Shown here one piece after another: positions 9,355-16,849 of a stretch of DNA of 64,000 nucleotides. Positions within the stretch are counted from its first letter, which is position 1. Each line of letters begins with the position of its first letter. The notes beneath the pieces were generated by a model. That model ran no database searches. It saw only the letters and a list, made by a program, of their open reading frames with translations, and was not told where the DNA came from. The stretch is from the NCBI GenBank assembly GCA_903932145.1, contig CAIZFE010000109.1, positions 176,724-240,723 of the forward strand. The letters are read 5' to 3'. The position numbers and the translations under genes were made by a program. Origin of the DNA: an uncultured Rhodopila sp. GTDB lineage: Bacteria > Pseudomonadota > Alphaproteobacteria > Acetobacterales > Acetobacteraceae.

Positions 9355-10572
9355 TCATTCACCAGTGGGGCCGGCGACGACGCCGGCATCGTGCAGCTTG
9401 CCGTATTGGGCGGACGAGATGCCCAACAGGCCGGTCAGCACGGCTTCTGTGTGCTCGCCCAGGCGAGGAGCGCGGGCTGCCGGCGGGCGGGTGTCGGCGC
9501 TGAACCCCAGCGGGATGGCATTGGCCAAAATGCGGCCGACCCCGGGTTGATCGATCTCCCCGAACATCGGGTTCGCCAGCGAGCAGCGCGGGTCCTCGTG
9601 CACCAACTGGCTGAAATCCTGATACGGACCCCAGAGGACGCCGCTGCCGTCGAAGGCCGTGTGAATTTCGGCCAGGGTATGACGGGCGAACCAGGGTTGC
9701 AGCACGGCGCAGATGGCGTGCCGAGCCTCGAAACGGCCGCCTTCGGTGTCGAGGTCGAGGTCCATCATTGGCCCGATCATCGCCAGTTTGGCGGTCAGGC
9801 CGGTCGCCTTGCCGATCGCCCGCCACTGGCGGTTGGAGATGGCGGTCAGCATGATCCGACGCCCGTCCGACGTCGCAAAATCGCGGCCGAACGCGCCATA
9901 CAGGTCGTTACCGAGCGGCTGGCGGACGGCATTGTTGACCTGAACGTCGGCGACGTAGCCAAGGTTGGCGACCGATGCGAGCATCACATCCGCCAGCGAC
10001 AGCGTGACCTCCTGGCCATGCCCGGTGCGATGGCGGGCGCGTTCGGCCGCCAGCAGGCCGGTGGAGAGATACAGGCCGGTGGCGATGTCCCAGGCCGGCA
10101 GGACGTGGTTGACCGGCTCGCTGCCCCGGCCGGTGATCAGCGGAAATCCGCTGGCGCAGTTGACGGTGTAGTCGATCGCCGCGCCGCCGTCGGTGTTGCC
10201 CATCAGGCGGAGGACGATGAGGTCCTCGCGGCCCTGCTTCAGCACGTCGTAGCCCATCCATTTGCCCGCCGGCAGGTTGGTCAGCAGGATGCCGGCGTCC
10301 TTCCCCGGTGCCCGGATCAGGGACTGGGCAATCTCCTGCCCCTCTGGCGTGTTCAGCGCGAGGGTCACGGACCGTTTGGATTTGTTCAGGCTGGCCCAGT
10401 ACAGACTGGTGCCGTCGGGCGCCAACGGCCAGCGTTTGGCGTCGATGTTGCCGCCGATCGGGTCGATGCGAATGACGTCGGCGCCCATTTGCGCGAGGGT
10501 CATCCCGCCCAACGGGGCCGCGATGAAGGCGGAGACCTCCACGATGCGAAGGTCGCTCAAGATGCCGGACAT
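9355..10572 (-). CDS. Family III (CaiB/BaiF) CoA-transferase
   Basis: A 405-aa class III CoA-transferase, which moves CoA between organic acids through an aspartyl-CoA thioester. Family features: LRIVEVSAFIAAPLGGMTLAQMGADVIRI cut here as its start, RSVTLALNTPEGQEIAQSL, and WDIATGLYLSTGLLAAERAR, whose Asp is at the expected catalytic position. Length matches the family (about 400). It probably acts with the adjacent acyl-CoA dehydrogenase on the same strand. The donor and acceptor acids cannot be inferred. Confidence 0.87.
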   Translation of the reverse strand: MSGILSDLRIVEVSAFIAAPLGGMTLAQMGADVIRIDPIGGNIDAKRWPLAPDGTSLYWASLNKSKRSVTLALNTPEGQEIAQSLIRAPGKDAGILLTNLPAGKWMGYDVLKQGREDLIVLRLMGNTDGGAAIDYTVNCASGFPLITGRGSEPVNHVLPAWDIATGLYLSTGLLAAERARHRTGHGQEVTLSLADVMLASVANLGYVADVQVNNAVRQPLGNDLYGAFGRDFATSDGRRIMLTAISNRQWRAIGKATGLTAKLAMIGPMMDLDLDTEGGRFEARHAICAVLQPWFARHTLAEIHTAFDGSGVLWGPYQDFSQLVHEDPRCSLANPMFGEIDQPGVGRILANAIPLGFSADTRPPAARAPRLGEHTEAVLTGLLGISSAQYGKLHDAGVVAGPTGE

Positions 10573-10742
10573 AGGATCGGTTCCCCGTTTTGGACGCTGA
10601 TCAGACTGCGTAGTCGATCATGCGCGTTTGGTCACGCCCGGGGCCGGCATGCGCGGAACGATGCGGCGGCAATGGGGGCTGGCACCGGCCCGCGACGGCG
10701 GCGAACGGCGGACTGCCGGCCTTTCATGGCGGGGTGCAATCT

Positions 10743-10757
10743 GCTATCGTGGTTCCA
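10743..10757 (+). promoter_or_regulatory. Extended -10 promoter abutting a start codon
   Basis: TGCTATCGT (10742-10750) has the TGn extended -10 form and ends exactly 6 bases before the ATG at 10757, so transcription would begin at or next to the start codon. The same arrangement (TGCTATACT, 6 bases, ATG) precedes the paralogue at 63800. Predicted, not measured. Confidence 0.45.
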
Positions 10758-11056
10758 TGCTCGAACTCACCGAAATCAACGACCTCGCGTATAAGGCCGC
10801 GTCTGCCGCGCTTCACGGGCAGGTGGGCGTGTTGCGCGTGATCAGCGAACCGATGGCGGATTCTGACGGCCAGGACGCGCTGCGTGTCACCATCGTTCTG
10901 AAGCGGGGTGGCATTGACAACGTGACAGGCGATGGCGCGCTGAACACCATAGTCGGCGTAGGGCAGGCATTGAGTGCCGCGCGAGAAGACCGGTTTCCCA
11001 TCATCGATTTCGTGACCGAGGAAGAACTGGAGGCCGATGCCGATCTTGAATGCTAA
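10757..11056 (+). CDS. Unclassified small protein paired with HEPN-like gene (possible antitoxin)
   Basis: A 99-aa acidic cytosolic protein of unknown function. Readable blocks are MLELTEINDLAYKAA, SEPMADSDGQDALRVTIVL and a very acidic C-terminus (EEELEADADLE). A clear paralogue begins at 63800, sharing the SEP..D..G.DALR.TIVLK pattern. No nucleotidyltransferase GSxxxG motif is present, so it is not a MNT-type antitoxin. Its stop overlaps the next start by 20 bases, which is typical of translationally coupled toxin-antitoxin pairs. The role as antitoxin is inference from this context only. Confidence 0.65.
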   Translation: MLELTEINDLAYKAASAALHGQVGVLRVISEPMADSDGQDALRVTIVLKRGGIDNVTGDGALNTIVGVGQALSAAREDRFPIIDFVTEEELEADADLEC

Positions 11057-11547
11057 CCACCTGTTTGATCAGGGGGAGAAACTGGTGGTCACGCCGGCTG
11101 GCGGAGTACCGCGTCAAGTTGATCTGCGGCGGGCAATTTCCGCCGCGTATTACGGACTGTTCCATTTTTGCCTGACCGCGGTGGCAGACGAATTCGTCGG
11201 CGTGTCGCAACGTCAGACCAGCCGATATGCTCTGGTTTACCGGAGCGTCGATCACAGGACGCTAAAGGATTTGTGTGTGGAGGCCAAGAAACAGACGCTG
11301 CCGGCCAAGTACCGCCCGTATTTGCCGCCGGACGGATTTGGCGCCGATCTCCAGGCATTCTCCATGTCTGCAATCGACCAGCAGGAAAAACGCCACTTAG
11401 CGGATTGCAACCCCCCAACCGCGCTTCACAAAGTCGGATGCGAGGTTTGCGGTTAACGCCGCTCGGACTGCGGTGGGGCGATTGACCGCGTGCGATGGAG
11501 AGCAACGCAAGGCATTTCTGACGCTGCTGCTGTGCCCGCCCCGGTAG
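11037..11547 (+). pseudogene. HEPN-like protein, frameshifted in a C6 tract
   Basis: The frame opening at ATG 11037 encodes a HEPN-like N-terminus with the typical helix RRAISAAYYGLFHFCL and continues to an unrelated tail stopping at 11456. Just after residues HLADCNP the DNA carries six C (11410-11415). Reading with five C gives a continuous C-terminus ...RFTKSDARFAVNAAR... and ...RKAFLTLLL..., ending at TAG 11545-11547, which looks like a genuine HEPN C-terminal helix and end. So a one-base insertion has truncated a 169-aa protein to 139 aa with a scrambled end. HEPN proteins are often RNase toxins or their relatives; the inactivation could be real, phase-variable or a sequencing error. Confidence 0.7.
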
Positions 11548-11701
11548 AAGCCTAACGATACTTGTTTTTTCGTGTGAATGAAGCCATCCACCACTGCACC
11601 AGCCTCGCCCTCTCCTGGGTGAGACATCGCGATTAATCACCGAGCCATGCTGCTGTTCGAGTCGGATCGGTCCGCTTCCAAACACCACCGCTATCAACCG
11701 C

Positions 11702-12487
11702 TCACGCCCCGGCGTCCTGAAGATCGCCCCGCACAGAGGCGACGTGGATATCCAGTTCCTGAAGCCATTGTCGCACCGCTCTATTCTGCGTCGCCGGGCG
11801 CGGAGCAATAACGCCGGCCGCGGTCAGTCCATCGCGCGCGCCTTGCAAAATGGGATTGACCAGCCAACGCACCGCCGCCGACGGTGTCGGCAACGCCGGC
11901 CGCGAAATACTCACGGGTGCAACCGGTGACGAAACCGCCGGGTGCGCCCGCCAATGGCGCAGACCGCCGGGGTCCCGGCTATCAAGGGCCGGGATCGTTT
12001 CGCCTATATGCGTGTCCTCAACCTCAGACAGCCCTGGCATGGCCGACGACGCCCATTCCGCATGTTCGCGGTTGCGCAAGGCAGCCGCGGCGGCGCGTTC
12101 GGCGGCGGCGCGCGCCTGGAACGATGACCGTGTGTCGGGCCGCGTCATCACCGAAACCGGACGGCCCCTGATCGCCGCGATCACATGCGGGTCCTTCCTC
12201 GCAAGCTCCACCATGATCCGATGCGCCTGTTGCGTTTCCACCAGCACCTTGATCTGACTACAGCGCGGCACCCGGCTGGCGGCGGACAGAAAGCCGCATC
12301 GCAAGGTCAGGTCCAGACCGCCCTCGCACACACCCTGGCCACGGCCGCGGCTGTCGCCCTCGGCATCTCCGATCAGATACGCCCAACCGCCAGCCATATC
12401 TTTGGCGAAATAGCGGCCCGTCTGGTCCGGCCGGTCGAGCACGACGGACCCGAGGGTGATTGAGACCAAGCCGACCGGATCGAACAT
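11702..12487 (-). CDS. Hypothetical protein downstream of flhB
   Basis: A 261-aa protein that I do not recognise. It starts MFDPVGLVSITLGSVVL, contains FAKDMAGGWAYLIGDAEGD and a helical Ala/Glu/Arg-rich stretch (about 125-145), and has a low-complexity second half. No signal peptide or membrane segment. It lies 40 bases after flhB on the same strand, so it is probably co-transcribed with the export genes. The first 150 residues look like a genuine folded domain; the tail may be disordered. A flagellar role is only inferred from position. Confidence 0.55.
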   Translation of the reverse strand: MFDPVGLVSITLGSVVLDRPDQTGRYFAKDMAGGWAYLIGDAEGDSRGRGQGVCEGGLDLTLRCGFLSAASRVPRCSQIKVLVETQQAHRIMVELARKDPHVIAAIRGRPVSVMTRPDTRSSFQARAAAERAAAAALRNREHAEWASSAMPGLSEVEDTHIGETIPALDSRDPGGLRHWRAHPAVSSPVAPVSISRPALPTPSAAVRWLVNPILQGARDGLTAAGVIAPRPATQNRAVRQWLQELDIHVASVRGDLQDAGA

Positions 12488-12527
12488 TCAACGTCTCCGA
12501 ACAATTTTTGCACACAGCAAGCCGACA

Positions 12528-13613
12528 TCACAAACGCACCCCGGACACCGGCCGGGGCGTTTTCAGTTTCAGGACAAAGGCGATGACCTCCGCCACGGCC
12601 CTGTAATGTTCAGCCGGAATTTCGCGGTCCAGTTCCACCTGGTACAGCGACCGTGCCAACGGCGGGTTGGCAACGATGGGGATTTTGTGCGCGTCCGCTT
12701 CCTCGCGGATGCGCGCGGCAATGAAGTCGGCGCCCTTGGCGACGACCCGCGGCGCCCCGGTGTTGTTGTAGGACAGCGCCACGGCATAGTGGGTAGGATT
12801 GGTGACGACGACGGACGCGGACTTCACCTTGGCCATCATCCGCCGCCGCGATCGTTGTTCGCGGATACGCTTCAGCTTCGCCTTCATATGCGGATCGCCG
12901 TCGCTGTCCCGCATCTCCAGCCTGACCTGATCGCGCGTCATACGCATCGATTTCGCGTGCTGGAAGCGTACCAAAAACACGTCCACCACGGCAAAGCAGA
13001 CCAGTGCCATCAGCAACGGTTTCGCGAAACTCTCGACCAGCAGACGGGCGGTTGGCAGCAACCATGCGGCATCCCGGTCCATCGCCGCCATCGCACTTAT
13101 CTGGGGCCGGGCAAATACCGGCCAGATCAGCATGGACAGGACCGCGAGGCGTCCGCACCCCTTCAAAAAATCCAACAGATTGCGCTGCGAGACGATCCGC
13201 GCGAAGCCCGCGCCGGGACTGATCCGCGACATCTGGAAATGGATCGGTTTACCGCCGACGTAGAACTGGGTTTGCAACAGCGTGCATCCGATGCTGCACG
13301 CAACGGCGGGAAGGGCCACCGCGCCGACGATCATGAAGGCCGAACCCAACATCCGGCCGAGTTGCATGCGCAATTCGACCCCTTCGGTCAGACGCATGCG
13401 GTCCAACGCGCCCAGAAAACTGCCCGACTGTTCCGCAATCCGCTGCGCCAGGGCGGGCACCATTGTGACGGCCCCGATCGCGCCGCCACCCAGGGACGCC
13501 AGCATGGTCAGGTCGCGGGAGACCGGAAGCTGCCCGGCCTCACGCGCCTGATCCAACCGCTTCTGGGTCGGGGCTTCCGTCCGGTCTTCGGCAGCGTGGT
13601 CGGAACCCGACAT
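12528..13613 (-). CDS. flhB: Flagellar export switch protein FlhB
   Basis: FlhB sits in the inner membrane at the flagellar export gate and switches export from rod/hook to filament substrates after self-cleavage. This 361-aa protein has the family N-terminus (DRTEAPTQKRLDQAREAGQ), four hydrophobic segments between about 30 and 215, and the cytoplasmic domain with the NPTH autocleavage motif in VVVTNPTHYAVAL. PLARSLY follows as expected. Its ATG directly abuts the fliR stop, placing it last in the flgB-flgC-fliE-fliQ-fliR-flhB set. Confidence 0.97.
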   Translation of the reverse strand: MSGSDHAAEDRTEAPTQKRLDQAREAGQLPVSRDLTMLASLGGGAIGAVTMVPALAQRIAEQSGSFLGALDRMRLTEGVELRMQLGRMLGSAFMIVGAVALPAVACSIGCTLLQTQFYVGGKPIHFQMSRISPGAGFARIVSQRNLLDFLKGCGRLAVLSMLIWPVFARPQISAMAAMDRDAAWLLPTARLLVESFAKPLLMALVCFAVVDVFLVRFQHAKSMRMTRDQVRLEMRDSDGDPHMKAKLKRIREQRSRRRMMAKVKSASVVVTNPTHYAVALSYNNTGAPRVVAKGADFIAARIREEADAHKIPIVANPPLARSLYQVELDREIPAEHYRAVAEVIAFVLKLKTPRPVSGVRL

Positions 13614-14390
13614 CTACAGGCCGGGCAAAGTAGAAAGCGTCTGCTGCATGCCAGCGACCCAGTCGGCAAAGATGAAAGCGATGGCGGCGCTCAACAGCAG
13701 AAGGCCTCCCATAATCTGGGCCGGTGCGGAGACGACATGCACATGAATATTCGGCACCAGCCGGCTGATGAAGCCAAGGGCCGCCTGCCACGCCATCGAA
13801 ATGATGACAAAGGGCGCCGCCAATCTCAACGCCAACCCGAAGCTGTCGCCCACCGCTCGGATGACCAACTGGGCGGCTCCACCAGCGTCAAAGGCATGGC
13901 CCGGCGCGAGAACCTCGTAGCTGCCGACGACGGCTTGAAGCGGCAAAACGTATAGCCCCGACGCAAACAACAATGCGACCGAGGCGAGCGCCATCATGCG
14001 TTGCAGGGCCGGAACCTGCGTGCCGAGCGCGGGATCGATCTGCAAGACACTGGAGAGGCCGACCATCAAAGAAATGATGTTACCCGCGATGGCCATCGCC
14101 ATGACGAGAAGCCGGGCGATGAAACCCAGCCACGCGCCAATGAAGATTTCGATGGCGAGCAAGGCGATGAAGCCGGGAACGGATTCGGGCGGCGGCGGCA
14201 GGCCGTCCCGCAACAGCGGAAACACCAGGGCGGACAGGACAACCGCCAGACCGATCCGTACCGTCGGTGGAATTTCATTCTCGCCAAGACCCGGTCCGGT
14301 CAGCAGCGTGGTGCCGACCCGCGCGATGACGAGCATGAACCCGAACCCTGTCGCGGGCAGGTCTCGCAGAATGGCGGACAGGTCATCCAT
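13614..14390 (-). CDS. fliR: Flagellar export gate protein FliR
   Basis: A 258-aa polytopic membrane protein of the FliR/SpaR family, part of the FliPQR export channel. Seen: N-terminal MDDLSAILRDLPATGF, VARVGTTLLTGPGLGENEIP and about six hydrophobic helices, with the typical FAAPF-like stretch LRLAAPFVIISMAWQAALGF. Length is normal (about 255). Its start overlaps the fliQ end by 8 bases and its stop abuts flhB, so the three are one translational unit. fliP is not in this window. Confidence 0.95.
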   Translation of the reverse strand: MDDLSAILRDLPATGFGFMLVIARVGTTLLTGPGLGENEIPPTVRIGLAVVLSALVFPLLRDGLPPPPESVPGFIALLAIEIFIGAWLGFIARLLVMAMAIAGNIISLMVGLSSVLQIDPALGTQVPALQRMMALASVALLFASGLYVLPLQAVVGSYEVLAPGHAFDAGGAAQLVIRAVGDSFGLALRLAAPFVIISMAWQAALGFISRLVPNIHVHVVSAPAQIMGGLLLLSAAIAFIFADWVAGMQQTLSTLPGL

Positions 14391-14661
14391 AGCCCAGCCC
14401 GATGACGATGATCTGGTCGAACACGCTGCGGGCGTAATCGCCCAGGGTCTGCATCATGAAGCCGCCCAGCACGGCAATGGTGGCACAAACGGCGAGCAGC
14501 TTCGGGATAAAGACCAGCGTGCTCTCGTTAATCTGGGTCAGGGCTTGCATCATCGATACGATCAGGCCGACGACCAAACCGACCAGAAGAACCGGCCCCG
14601 CCAGTTTCAGCATCACGATCAAGGCCTCGCGGGCCAGGACCGCGAGATCGCCCTCGTTCAC
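14383..14661 (-). CDS. fliQ: Flagellar export gate protein FliQ
   Basis: A 92-aa two-helix membrane protein, the FliQ/SpaQ component of the flagellar export channel. The two hydrophobic segments VMLKLAGPVLLVGLVVGL and LLAVCATIAVLGGFMM flank the conserved ALTQINESTLVFIPK loop. Normal length. It overlaps fliR by 8 bases. Confidence 0.95.
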   Translation of the reverse strand: MNEGDLAVLAREALIVMLKLAGPVLLVGLVVGLIVSMMQALTQINESTLVFIPKLLAVCATIAVLGGFMMQTLGDYARSVFDQIIVIGLGYG

Positions 14662-14750
14662 GTAGACCTCCCGAGGGAGTGCGGAGGGTTCAGTGCGTGG
14701 CCGGCGCCGGGCATCGTTTTGACCCCATTTTGGGATGGTGTGGCAGCGGA

Positions 14751-15056
14751 TCAGACCGCCATGCGCATGATGTCCTGGTAGGCGGAAATCATCTTGTCGC
14801 GCACAGCGACGCTGGCCTGCAGGGCCATTTCAGCCTTCGAAACCGCCATGACCACGTCGGTCAGGCTGCCGGTGCCGGTCAGTGCCTGCGCCGACTTCGC
14901 ATCGGCGTTCTGTCCCAGACTTGTCAGGCCGGCTATGGCGCCTTGCAGCGCGTCGCCGAACGAATTGTCAGAGGCGGCCGGTGCGTCGCTGCCGGTCAGC
15001 GACGCGCTTTGGACCGCGGCGTAGGCGGCTGCACCCGTAATGTTACCAGAAATCAT
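14751..15056 (-). CDS. fliE: Flagellar hook-basal body protein FliE
   Basis: FliE joins the MS ring to the rod in the periplasm and is exported by the flagellar type III system, so it lacks a Sec signal. This 101-aa protein shows the conserved C-terminal pattern DVVMAVSKAEMALQASVAVRD cut after 18 residues and ending KMISAYQDIMRMAV, diagnostic of the family. It lies 9 bases after flgC and 89 bases before fliQ in the same transcription unit. Confidence 0.95.
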   Translation of the reverse strand: MISGNITGAAAYAAVQSASLTGSDAPAASDNSFGDALQGAIAGLTSLGQNADAKSAQALTGTGSLTDVVMAVSKAEMALQASVAVRDKMISAYQDIMRMAV

Positions 15057-15065
15057 TTTTGGTTC

Positions 15066-15473
15066 CTATCGCAACAAATCGACCGTGCGTGACTGCATGC
15101 CGCGTGTCGTTTCCATGACGTTCAGGTTGGCGGTATATGACCGCTGCGCCTCTTTCATGTCCATGACTTCGACAAACGAATTCACATTGGGGGTTTTGAC
15201 ATAGCCATTGGTATCGGCGGCAGGGTTGGCCGGATCATAGCGCTGCGGAAACGGCGACATGTCGGGCTGGACCTGACGCACGCCGACGGTCGTGACACCA
15301 AGTGCCTGATCCAGGGTGTTTGAAAACACGACGGTCTTCCGGCGATACGGATCGGCTCCGGGCGTCGATCCGGTGGTGGACGAGTTTGCGATATTCTCGG
15401 CGATCACGCGCAGGCGGGCGCTTTGCGCAGCCATGCCTTTCGCCGAGAGATCAAGGGTGGTGCTGAGATCCAT
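15066..15473 (-). CDS. flgC: Flagellar proximal rod protein FlgC
   Basis: A 135-aa rod protein with the FlgC signature: N-terminal MDLSTTLDLSAKGMAAQSAR with VIAENIANSSTT, the central YRRKTVVF and the C-terminal helix MKEAQRSYTANLNVMETTR. Exported by the flagellar apparatus and assembled with FlgB in the proximal rod. It starts 7 bases after flgB. Confidence 0.96.
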   Translation of the reverse strand: MDLSTTLDLSAKGMAAQSARLRVIAENIANSSTTGSTPGADPYRRKTVVFSNTLDQALGVTTVGVRQVQPDMSPFPQRYDPANPAADTNGYVKTPNVNSFVEVMDMKEAQRSYTANLNVMETTRGMQSRTVDLLR

Positions 15474-15480
15474 CTACTGA

Positions 15481-15813
15481 TCAATTCCGGCCGATGGCGG
15501 TTTTAAACAGGCTGACGTATTTCTTGTACAGATTGGCCGCCAGTTGATGAGCGGTGTCGGTTTCCGCGACCTTTTCGAGTTGCTCGTCCAGGACGACGGC
15601 GTTGCCGTCAAGCGATCGCGCCGCCGTAACGGCGACGCCGCCGGTCTGTTGCGTTGTACCGGCCAGGATTTCGCTGAACGGGGTTACGTCGCGCGCGACA
15701 TAGCCCGGCGTATTGGCATTGGCGATGTTCTGCGCCAGCACGCTCTGCCGCTGCCCGATCCAGTCAAGCCGTTTCTCTGCCAATGAAAAAATGTCGGTCG
15801 GGACGGTGTTCAT
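15481..15813 (-). CDS. flgB: Flagellar proximal rod protein FlgB
   Basis: A 110-aa FlgB, slightly shorter than the usual 120-135. SVLAQNIANANTPGYVARD is the flagellar rod-protein signature, followed by the TPFSEIL segment, and the C-terminus AANLYKKYVSLFKTAIGRN matches FlgB. First gene of the flgB-flgC-fliE-fliQ-fliR-flhB set; no sigma-54 -24/-12 element was found immediately upstream. Confidence 0.94.
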   Translation of the reverse strand: MNTVPTDIFSLAEKRLDWIGQRQSVLAQNIANANTPGYVARDVTPFSEILAGTTQQTGGVAVTAARSLDGNAVVLDEQLEKVAETDTAHQLAANLYKKYVSLFKTAIGRN

Positions 15814-15860
15814 ACCTGTGTGATATAAAGCCCGTCACGATAAACCCAACCCGATACCGA

Positions 15861-16157
15861 TTATCCGACCAAGTACCAGACGACCGAGATAACAGCAGCC
15901 CAGGCCGGGACGGATACCGCGACGGCGAGGATGACACTTCGCGCCGGCGTCAGATCATCCTCCAGCGACAGATCGTAGCCCTCCGGACTCATCGCTGGCA
16001 TCAATGCCGGATCGTCCGCTGTGACCTCACCGCGCAGCAGAGGGATCAGGCTGGGATGCACATCGTTGCGGCGGCCGGGGCGACGACGCGACTGAATCGT
16101 TTCAGCGGCATCGTCAGCCACCTGCCGGGATGATGGATCGAGATCAGAATGGATCAT
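15861..16157 (-). CDS. Small hypothetical protein with C-terminal membrane helix
   Basis: A 98-aa protein with a polar N-terminal two thirds (Arg-rich around residue 25) and one C-terminal hydrophobic helix, SVILAVAVSVPAWAAVISVV, ending three residues later. It looks like a tail-anchored inner-membrane protein. I do not recognise a family. It is 47 bases upstream of flgB on the same strand, within the flagellar locus, so a motility-related role is possible but unproven. Confidence 0.5.
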   Translation of the reverse strand: MIHSDLDPSSRQVADDAAETIQSRRRPGRRNDVHPSLIPLLRGEVTADDPALMPAMSPEGYDLSLEDDLTPARSVILAVAVSVPAWAAVISVVWYLVG

Positions 16158-16423
16158 CAGACGGCCCTTCCCGCGGATCGAACAAATGGGACAAGGCTGA
16201 GCGTGCCTGTGGATATAATGGATAATCGCAACACAAAAGGGTACCCCGGCATGGGCCGGATACCGACGCCTTGCGCCCGCGTATCAAGCTGTTGCGGACA
16301 GTGGAGTCTTTCCCGGTCCCGATAATGCGTCGTCTACAGGCCGGTCCCAAGACCACGCCTACTGAGGAGTATATAGAAACTTCCGAGAAAGCGTTCGCAG
16401 AATTTTATCGCAACGGCCCGATG
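16158..16423. other. Spacer between two flagellar transcription units
   Basis: 266 bases between fliJ and the small membrane protein gene, both on the minus strand. The spacer is less GC-rich around 16190-16240 (GATATAATGGATAATCGC) and may hold the promoter of the flgB unit and the end of the cheA-fliJ unit. No CtrA box or clear terminator was seen. Confidence 0.35.
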
Positions 16424-16843
16424 TCACAGCGATCCGGCACGGCGGCCGGTGCGCCCGGCGGCCTCATCCATGATGCCCTGCTCCTTACGGGTCTTCACCA
16501 GGGTTTCCTCGACCGACCGCCGTTGCATGGCCTTTGCCACCGCCTCGGCGTCTGTCCGGCGCCCAACCAGGATGTGTTGCGCATGGCGAACGCGCAGTTC
16601 CTCGGCTTCCAGATTCGCCTCCAACTGAGCTGTGCGTTGCCGAGCGCTTGGCAACCAGGCGGCAAAGGCCGCGACGTGCTCGCCCAACGCCTCGGCCTGT
16701 TCCTGTCCGATGCGGCGGCGATGTTCTTCCAGAGTCTGGCTGGCCTGCCTCTCGCCGATTCGGGCGGCTGCCAGATCGCGACTGGCCTCGGTGACGGACG
16801 CATCCCGCACCCGCCACAGCACCGCCAACGGATCACGCTTCAC
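16424..16843 (-). CDS. fliJ: Flagellar export chaperone FliJ-like protein
   Basis: A 139-aa almost wholly helical, charged protein (coiled coil from about 5 to 120) starting MKRDPLAVLWRVRDASV, with EEHRRRIGQEQAEAL in the middle. FliJ binds the FliI hexamer and the FlhA ring in the cytoplasm. Sequence conservation of FliJ is poor, so the call rests on its coiled coil, size and position 6 bases after fliI, where fliJ normally sits. Confidence 0.75.
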   Translation of the reverse strand: MKRDPLAVLWRVRDASVTEASRDLAAARIGERQASQTLEEHRRRIGQEQAEALGEHVAAFAAWLPSARQRTAQLEANLEAEELRVRHAQHILVGRRTDAEAVAKAMQRRSVEETLVKTRKEQGIMDEAAGRTGRRAGSL

Positions 16844-16849
16844 GCCGGC

